Shown here one piece after another: positions 7,114 to 11,998 of a stretch of 11,998 bases of DNA (its first letter is position 1; every line of letters starts with the position of its first letter). The DNA comes from Mucinivorans sp036654415. Its GTDB lineage: Bacteria > Bacteroidota > Bacteroidia > Bacteroidales > Rikenellaceae. The notes under the pieces were generated by a model, which saw only the letters and a list, made by a program, of their open reading frames with translations, was not told where the DNA came from and ran no database searches. Where the stretch lies: positions 1 to 11,998 of the forward strand of contig JAVVSB010000048.1 in the NCBI GenBank assembly GCA_036654415.1, given 5' to 3'. Made by a program: the position numbers and the translations under genes.

Positions 7114-7121
7114 TACTTTTG
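7114..7121 (+). promoter_or_regulatory. Candidate -7 element of the pilus operon
   Basis: TACTTTTG is a full TAnnTTTG match 66 bases before the ATG at 7188. No TTTG lies 19-21 bases upstream, so an activator or alternative sigma factor may be needed. A small hairpin, CCCCT (7133-7137) with AGGGG (7149-7153), would fall in the leader. Confidence 0.5.
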
Positions 7122-7187
7122 TAAAAATAAATCCCCTTCATTAAAGAGAGGGGTGAAAATTATCAGTAATTACAAAAATAGACGAAT

Positions 7188-8066
7188 ATGAAACAGCTAT
7201 TTTCTTTAATGGCCATGATGTCGGTCATCGCATTTATCTCCTGCCAAAAGGAGACTCAAAGTGATTCTGACGCTGAACCAGGATTAAAAGATATATCCAT
7301 TAGTGTAAACGCAGGCAATAGCACAAGGGCAGCCATTGACGGAACCGCTGAAGAGAAAAAGATAGAAAAACTCACCGTAGTGGTGTACGACAAGAACGGA
7401 AAATATCTTAAGAACCAAAATTTTACAAATGTTACGACAACTATCTCTATCAACGCAATTCCAGAGTATAATTTTCCCGTAAAAATTTTTGCCATTGCCA
7501 ATGCGGGTATTACTGGTAAGGCTTGGGCTGCGAGTGTAACTGATTGGAGCACGCCATCTTTTACTGAGTTATCCACACTTATTCTCTTGCACAAAACTGT
7601 GACGAGTCCAACGCTTGTCCAGGGAGGCACTCCGTTGATAATGTGCGGAGAAGTAGCTTCAGTCGCTGCCACTGCAACATCAGTAGAGATTCCAATGACA
7701 CGTCCTGTTATTCGCGTGCGAGTTACCAATAAATCATCGCTACCCATTAGCTCAATCGCATTTGCAGGGCTTAATGCCGCTGCAACGAAAGGGTCCTATG
7801 AGATGAATGGAGTACAGACTTTTACCTACTCCAACTCTATACCATTGGGTGTCGGAGCCGAGCAAGATTTCTATTTCATGCCACAAAGCGCATCAGCCTC
7901 TATCACCGTGACAAGCACAGGGGTGGCCACAAAAACTAAAAACCTCACAGCGGTATCGGCCAATCATTATCTGCCAATTACCATTACAGACAAGTCGATA
8001 GACCTAGGTACCATTACAATTAATATTCCTGAAAAGTGGGAAGAAGACCCCTCAATCAGTATGTAA
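7188..8066 (+). CDS. FimA-like (type V pilus) lipoprotein subunit 1
   Basis: A 292-residue predicted outer-membrane or pilus lipoprotein. It has a type II signal peptide with lipobox FISC, and Cys19 is the acylated residue. The fimbrillin pattern is clear: KLTVVVYDKNG (61-71) and FPVKIFAIANA (96-106) in the N-terminal domain, then TPLIMCGE (148-155), MTRPVIRVRV (170-179) and FYFMP (228-232) in the C-terminal domain. Arg47 in STRAAID lies at nearly the same place as the Arg46 cleavage site of Porphyromonas gingivalis FimA. Removing residues up to Arg47 would free the groove for strand exchange. At 292 residues it is shorter than P. gingivalis FimA. It is the first of three co-directional genes; the next starts 25 bases on and is its paralogue. 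Whether it is the stalk or an anchor subunit cannot be settled here. FimA/Mfa-type membership is likely but rests on motifs read by eye. Confidence 0.82.
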   Translation: MKQLFSLMAMMSVIAFISCQKETQSDSDAEPGLKDISISVNAGNSTRAAIDGTAEEKKIEKLTVVVYDKNGKYLKNQNFTNVTTTISINAIPEYNFPVKIFAIANAGITGKAWAASVTDWSTPSFTELSTLILLHKTVTSPTLVQGGTPLIMCGEVASVAATATSVEIPMTRPVIRVRVTNKSSLPISSIAFAGLNAAATKGSYEMNGVQTFTYSNSIPLGVGAEQDFYFMPQSASASITVTSTGVATKTKNLTAVSANHYLPITITDKSIDLGTITINIPEKWEEDPSISM

Positions 8067-8091
8067 AATATTATAAATAAACGAAAAAAAC

Positions 8092-8976
8092 GTGAAGCCA
8101 TTATTATTGTCTTTGATTCTGACCATAGCACTTGCATTGACCGCCTGTCAGGGGAATCGCAAGAGAGCGTCAGACACATTGCTTGGGCTAAAAGAGGTGG
8201 CAATCAACGTGATAACCAGCGAGGTTAAATCCCGCGGTCAGAGCGCATTGAGTGAGCGTGCTATCTCAAAATTGACAGTGGTGGTATATGCCAACAATGG
8301 CGATTGTATCCAAGAGAAATCGTTCATCGATGTGAGCGGTTCGGTGCGGGTAGCCCCTGTCGAGAAGAGCCTATTCCCGCTTCATATTTTTGCAGTAGCT
8401 AATTTCGACAATAAGAGCAGCGTGTGGCCATGGGGAATCACTCCATCCGATTGGCAGACCACGACCCACAACACTCTTGACAGGTTATCTCTCTGGCAAA
8501 GGGTGTCGGGCAAGACTATCATCGCATGTACCGCTCCGCTCCCTATGTATGGTCAGAGCTCGATGGCCATCAATGCAAGTGCTGCAACAATTACCCTGAC
8601 GCGCCCAGTGGTGTGTGTAAAGGTCTCCAATACATCATCATCCCTCAGCAGCCTTGTCTTTACTGGACTCGCGGTGGAGTTGTCAGTAGATGTAAATGGT
8701 GGCATTAGCTCTACACCAACTGACAAAGCTCACGACTACACCTATACCGACAACAACACATTTACCCCTTTGGCTACCACTCGCAACTATTACTTTATGC
8801 CAACCACAACGGCCTCATTGTCAATTACCGATACTGGCGGTGTGGTTCGAAATAAACGGTTGCCGACCTTGATATCCAACCACGCCCTCTCCATAACTGT
8901 TTACGATAAGACGATTGAATGTGGCATGTCGATTGAGGTCAATCCAGAATGGCAGGAGGAAGTGGCAATGCCTTAA
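8092..8976 (+). CDS. FimA-like (type V pilus) lipoprotein subunit 2
   Basis: A 294-residue lipoprotein, paralogous to the preceding gene product. The start is the GTG at 8092. It directly begins a good type II signal peptide with lipobox LTAC (Cys19), and no suitable ATG is near. Shared blocks with subunit 1 are KLTVVVYANNG (60-70), FPLHIFAVANF (95-105), PLPMYGQ (149-155), LTRPVVCVKV (169-178) and YYFMP (233-237). Both proteins end in a similar acidic Trp segment (PEWQEE here, EKWEED in subunit 1). Arg48 in KSRGQ and Arg56 in SERAI are candidate trypsin-like cleavage sites close to Arg47 of subunit 1. It sits between subunit 1 (25-base gap) and the M64 lipoprotein (19-base gap), so all three are probably one transcript. 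It is likely a stalk or adaptor pilin. Confidence 0.82.
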   Translation: MKPLLLSLILTIALALTACQGNRKRASDTLLGLKEVAINVITSEVKSRGQSALSERAISKLTVVVYANNGDCIQEKSFIDVSGSVRVAPVEKSLFPLHIFAVANFDNKSSVWPWGITPSDWQTTTHNTLDRLSLWQRVSGKTIIACTAPLPMYGQSSMAINASAATITLTRPVVCVKVSNTSSSLSSLVFTGLAVELSVDVNGGISSTPTDKAHDYTYTDNNTFTPLATTRNYYFMPTTTASLSITDTGGVVRNKRLPTLISNHALSITVYDKTIECGMSIEVNPEWQEEVAMP

Positions 8977-8995
8977 GGCTATAAATTATACAGAT

Positions 8996-11137
8996 ATGAG
9001 ACTTTGGACACTCTGTTTTTACGCGCTTGTTGTGGGATTGGCCTCTTGTGCCGACCACAACAAACTGGATAGTGCAGCGGTGGGAAAGATGGTGGATATG
9101 AATTTCCTTATCGCCGAGGATGCTGCAAGTCGAACACCACTGACCGATGCGGAAAAGAAAATTGTACACTTCTATGCTCTTGTAGTGGGGAGTGATGACA
9201 AAGTACTACAAAGTATTGTGCAAGATGTGACCTCAAAGGAACAACTAGCGTTTCGCTTTCTAGACCTGCCAACCGATAAATTTCCCGTCACCATACACGT
9301 GTTTGCAAATCTCAAATGCGAAGGATTCCGCAGCCCTAACTCTTTTGCACTAGCTCCAAGCTCAACTGGTTTTTTTGGTAATGATAGTGAATTCCTGGAT
9401 GCTGCACGCACGGGTGAAGCCATTGGTAAATTAGGGGTGATTCATCTTTCTGGCTGGGAGACTGGCCCTGGCTATCAAAACAGCAACCTTCCCAAGGTCG
9501 GTAGTCGACGCGTGGAGCTTTCCCAAGCACAAACGCCACTCTCAATTCGTATCAGCAACCTGGTGGCCAAGGTTGATATTGCAAATACAAATTCACTCAC
9601 TTTGCGGTTGCTCAGCGTGCGTCCACGCGTGAAATTCTACCCCTTCAAAGCGGGGGCAACTGTCACGCCATTCCATCCTACACAGGAATCTGGGTCGATA
9701 CGATATCCAGAAAATAAACTCTCCTCGCGAGAGATGGTTGTCTACATGCTCCCTGGGAAGGGAGATACAGCCATCCAAAAGAGTGGTGTCGACTACACCC
9801 TGCAAGACGGGAAAGCCATGACGCTACTCCTACCGCTCACCTTGCAGCCCAATACGCGTTACCCCCGTTCGCTGTCGGCTCTTGGAATATCGGTTACCGT
9901 GCCCGGTGTAGGGGACCCAGAGGGTGGGGTGACACTACTCAAGGATAGCGGCATATTGACTGTGGAGGTCGATGCAGATGTTCCTTATAAACTGACACTC
10001 AATGGTAGTTGGCTCGCGGAACAACCAGTAACGAGCGATGGTAGTACAAAAAAAATACACACCTTTAATTATGCACAGCGTGATATGATAGAGCAAGCTA
10101 CCATCACTGTGCGCGATGGGAGTGGAACATTCCAAAAAGTTATTCCCGTCACCTACTCTCCTGGCGATGGCTATTGGAAAGAGATTCTCACTGGCAAGCA
10201 TAAACGTAACCTCTCGATTGTCTTTGTGGGCGATGGTTTCCGTCCAGTTGATAATCGCCCTGGTGGCATATACGACACAAAAGTAAAAGAGGTAATGAAT
10301 CGATTCTTCTCTTATAGCCCCTTTGCTCAATACAAAGATTACTTCACCGTCTATCAGGTATATGCCAATTCGGTGGATGAAGGTGCTGATTGTGATGCGT
10401 CGGCCTCCAAAAACATGGGTAATCTAAAAAACACGGTCTTCAACTCGACCTTCTGGACCAATGGGGTACAACGTTTGTTGACCATGCAAGACCAATTCAA
10501 GGTTGACCTATACGTAAATCAGACTGGATTATTACGCGAGGAGCCGAAAATTGTGGTGGGGCTTGTCAATTCTCAAATATATGGCGGAGCAGGCGGGCGT
10601 TACGCCGTAAGCTCCTGCAACTTCTCAGCACCCTTGATTGCCATACATGAAATAGGTCACGTGTTCTCTTTGGCCGATGAATATGTAGACGGCTACATGG
10701 CTAGTCTCCACGGAATCACACCTACAGAAGCTGACCGTTACCCCAACGTAGATAAAACAAGTGACAAAACGAAGGTCAAATGGAAACACTTATTTGAACA
10801 CTACCCCAAATCTGATGTGGATGTCCAAGAGGGTGGTCTCTATCTGCGCCTAGGAATCTGGCGTTCATCCTTGATGAGTATGATGAACGGACTGCAAGGT
10901 AATTTTAATGCGATTTCACGTGAAACCATCGTCAAGAAAATCATGGAGTGGTGTGGCGAAACATATAGTTTCGAGGTGTTTTTAAGTAAAGATAAGACGA
11001 CCATACCTGCCCAGACTATGCCACGCGTTGTCGGGGTACCTGATGATTCCTTGCCCATGCCCGTGCCCTTGGAGTTCTACGTCAAGCCTAGCGACATGCC
11101 TGCCGAGATGACTAAGCATTGGGGCTCACGCCCTTAA
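8996..11137 (+). CDS. Lipoprotein fusing a fimbrillin-like region to an M64 metallopeptidase
   Basis: A 713-residue lipoprotein with lipobox LASC (Cys18). I chose the ATG at 8996 because it begins the signal peptide; an in-frame ATG at 8915 lies inside the previous gene. Residues about 35-315 resemble the neighbouring pilins: IVHFYALVVGSDDKVLQ (56-72), FPVTIHVFANL (96-106), LSIRISNLVAKVDI (182-195). Residues about 319-389 look like a BACON/Ig-like domain (SWLAEQ, ATITVRDGSG). Residues 404 to about 655 are an M64 (IgA peptidase-like) domain: LSIVFVGDGF, the zinc site HEIGHVFSLADEY (551-563), and a Met-turn-like SLMSMMNG (625-632). His551, His555 and, by the HExxHxxGxxD pattern, Asp561 should bind zinc; Glu552 is the catalytic base. 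Gly of that pattern is Ser558 here. Arg46 (ASRTP) again fits pilin processing. Third in the pilin operon, it is probably a protease-bearing tip subunit. Peptidase target is unknown. Confidence 0.88.
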   Translation: MRLWTLCFYALVVGLASCADHNKLDSAAVGKMVDMNFLIAEDAASRTPLTDAEKKIVHFYALVVGSDDKVLQSIVQDVTSKEQLAFRFLDLPTDKFPVTIHVFANLKCEGFRSPNSFALAPSSTGFFGNDSEFLDAARTGEAIGKLGVIHLSGWETGPGYQNSNLPKVGSRRVELSQAQTPLSIRISNLVAKVDIANTNSLTLRLLSVRPRVKFYPFKAGATVTPFHPTQESGSIRYPENKLSSREMVVYMLPGKGDTAIQKSGVDYTLQDGKAMTLLLPLTLQPNTRYPRSLSALGISVTVPGVGDPEGGVTLLKDSGILTVEVDADVPYKLTLNGSWLAEQPVTSDGSTKKIHTFNYAQRDMIEQATITVRDGSGTFQKVIPVTYSPGDGYWKEILTGKHKRNLSIVFVGDGFRPVDNRPGGIYDTKVKEVMNRFFSYSPFAQYKDYFTVYQVYANSVDEGADCDASASKNMGNLKNTVFNSTFWTNGVQRLLTMQDQFKVDLYVNQTGLLREEPKIVVGLVNSQIYGGAGGRYAVSSCNFSAPLIAIHEIGHVFSLADEYVDGYMASLHGITPTEADRYPNVDKTSDKTKVKWKHLFEHYPKSDVDVQEGGLYLRLGIWRSSLMSMMNGLQGNFNAISRETIVKKIMEWCGETYSFEVFLSKDKTTIPAQTMPRVVGVPDDSLPMPVPLEFYVKPSDMPAEMTKHWGSRP

Positions 11138-11157
11138 GATGCTGCTGTGCAGCATCT
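11137..11157 (+). terminator. Hairpin directly after the pilus operon
   Basis: GATGCTGC, loop TGT, GCAGCATC (11138-11156) forms a perfect eight-pair stem. A ninth pair comes from the last A of the stop codon and T11157. The following bases are GTGTCAAAA, not a T-run, so it may act as an RNA-protecting 3' end or a factor-aided terminator. Confidence 0.5.
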
Positions 11158-11378
11158 GTGTCAAAAGAGTACCAGCAAACCCAGGAAAGTGATTCGCCTT
11201 CAAGCACGATTATAGAAGCTATCGTCTGGCTCTCTGTTTTTCCCACCTTTTAAGCCGAGTGATGGGTGTCTCACCAAGAGAATATAAAAAATAAAGAAAG
11301 AATAGCAAAGCTAAAAGGAGAGGTTGTCGCTATCCGAAAAAATAGACCTTTTTGCCTCCATTTTCCTATGTCTCCAAT

Positions 11379-11393
11379 AACCTACTATAGGTT
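11379..11393. repeat. Short inverted repeat
   Basis: AACCTA and TAGGTT form a perfect six-pair stem around a CTA loop. Outer CCAA (11374-11377) and TTGG (11399-11402) could extend it with an internal loop. It has no clear role and may be a weak terminator or protein site. Confidence 0.35.
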
Positions 11394-11507
11394 GCTATTT
11401 GGAAACATCGCTCTGCTTTAAATTGACTTTGCGATAGTTTTACTTGGCTCCAACCAATTTTTAACTCCTTCATGAACCACCCGCTTCTCAATTTCACTTA
11501 TTTATAT

Positions 11508-11515
11508 TACCTTTG
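11508..11515 (+). promoter_or_regulatory. -7 element upstream of the C69 dipeptidase
   Basis: TACCTTTG is a full match to TAnnTTTG, 31 bases before the ATG at 11547. The expected -33 position is TTCT, not TTTG. RNA would begin near 11522, giving a short leader. Confidence 0.6.
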
Positions 11516-11546
11516 TAATTCACAACTTAAAATCAATGTACATATA

Positions 11547-11998
11547 ATGAAAAAAATCTTATCTGCACTATTCATTCTCTCTCTAGGGCTGGCTTCATTG
11601 CACCACGCTATGGCTTGTAGCAATATTTTAGTAACAAAAGGTGCCAGCAAAAGCGGCTCTACTATGGTCAGCTACACAGCCGACTCGCATACACTGTACG
11701 GAGCACTCTATTTACGGCCTGCCGCCTCGTACCCCGAGGGAACAATGATGCAGGTGCGCGAGTGGGATACTGGCAAAATATTGGGCCAAATTCCACAGGC
11801 TACCCACACCTACTCAGTGGTGGGTAACATGAATGAGCACCAACTATTAATAGGCGAAAGCACTTGGGGTGGTCTGCCTCAACTGGTTGACCCCAACGGC
11901 ATTATAGACTATGGCTCGTTTATATACCTGGCTCTGCAACGCTGTAAAACAGCACGCCAGGCCGTTGAATTTATTGGCCAAATAGTCTCCAAATATGG
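11547..11998 (+). CDS. C69-family dipeptidase, 5' part (runs off the window)
   Basis: The first 150 codons are in frame to the window end without a stop. The product starts with a signal peptide (MKKILSALFILSLGLASLHH, then AMA) followed by Cys24. In peptidase family C69 (PepD-type Ntn-hydrolases) this cysteine becomes the N-terminal nucleophile once the leader is removed. Matching the family, CSNILVTKGAS is followed by GSTMVSYTADSH (37-48), GTMMQVREWDTG (65-76), NMNEHQLLIGESTWGG (94-109) and the start of an ALQRCKTARQAVEFI helix (129-143). The enzyme should hydrolyse dipeptides in the periplasm or at the surface. It has its own promoter element and is separated from the pilus operon by 409 bases, so a functional link with the M64 peptidase is not implied. 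The C-terminal part is unseen. Confidence 0.9.
   Translation, partial: MKKILSALFILSLGLASLHHAMACSNILVTKGASKSGSTMVSYTADSHTLYGALYLRPAASYPEGTMMQVREWDTGKILGQIPQATHTYSVVGNMNEHQLLIGESTWGGLPQLVDPNGIIDYGSFIYLALQRCKTARQAVEFIGQIVSKY

Larger units (their letters stand above)
6571..7187. other. AT-rich divergent intergenic region
   Basis: These 617 bases separate the leftward yggS/hydrogenase block from the rightward pilus operon. They hold a good minus-strand promoter (6723-6753), a plus-strand -7 element (7114-7121), nested palindromes (6890-6915) and a small leader hairpin (7133-7153). Open frames here (for example 6834-7028 plus and 6871-7098 minus) overlap each other and have no protein-like features, so I see no gene. 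Confidence 0.7.
11138..11546. other. Intergenic region without a recognisable gene
   Basis: These 409 bases hold the hairpin at the end of the pilus operon, a second small inverted repeat AACCTA-CTA-TAGGTT (11379-11393) flanked by partly matching CCAA and TTGG, and the -7 element of the next gene. I found no coding signal in any frame. Confidence 0.65.

Noticed and set aside
8915..8995. N-terminal extension of the M64 lipoprotein by 27 codons
   Set aside because: It overlaps the end of subunit 2 and puts a polar stretch before a good lipoprotein signal peptide that begins at the ATG at 8996.
1..11998. CRISPR arrays, insertion sequences, transposases, integrase or phage genes
   Set aside because: No spaced direct repeats, terminal inverted repeats with a transposase, or mobile-element protein motifs were seen on either strand.

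Overview
The window looks like a chromosomal piece of a Bacteroidales (Bacteroidota) genome, probably a draft or metagenome assembly because a run of 10 N lies inside a gene. The assignment rests on three things seen in the sequence. Several gene starts carry the Bacteroidota promoter form (TTTG, about 19-20 bases, TAnnTTTG). There are FimA-like (type V pilus) lipoproteins. Family members such as the group B-like [FeFe] hydrogenase, the dihydroorotate dehydrogenase-like protein and the C69 dipeptidase are of types I associate with Bacteroidales. The genus cannot be told from the sequence.

Left part, all on the minus strand (1-6570). At the left edge is the 5' half of a tRNA with anticodon CAT, with its own promoter. 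Next comes a tandem pair of paralogous secreted, probably outer-membrane beta-barrel proteins (139-852 and 876-1553). Upstream of them is a compact redox cluster, transcribed right to left: a YggS-type PLP protein (5923-6570), a DHOD-like flavoprotein (4908-5888), a small thioredoxin-like [2Fe-2S] protein (4648-4902), a group B-type [FeFe] hydrogenase (3217-4648, interrupted by the N run), an FprA-type flavodiiron protein (2012-3205) and a FlK-like thioesterase (1669-2007). From the DHOD-like gene to the thioesterase the gaps are 11 bases or less, and one stop and start overlap as TAATG, so these five genes are very probably one operon. The hydrogenase, the [2Fe-2S] protein and the flavodiiron protein together suggest fermentative H2 and electron balancing joined to O2 or NO removal.

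Centre (6571-7187) is a 617-base AT-rich divergent intergenic region. It holds a good leftward promoter, a rightward -7 element, and a nested pair of alternative palindromes, but no convincing gene.

Right part, plus strand. A three-gene lipoprotein operon (7188-11137) encodes two paralogous FimA-like pilus subunits followed by a 713-residue lipoprotein. The latter joins a fimbrillin-like N-terminal region, a BACON/Ig-like segment and an M64 metallopeptidase domain with an intact HEIGH...DEY zinc site. This is the most unusual item here: it reads as a pilus whose third, probably tip, subunit carries a protease. A hairpin follows immediately. After 409 bases without a gene, the 5' part of a C69-family dipeptidase gene (11547 to the window edge) begins behind a consensus -7 element.
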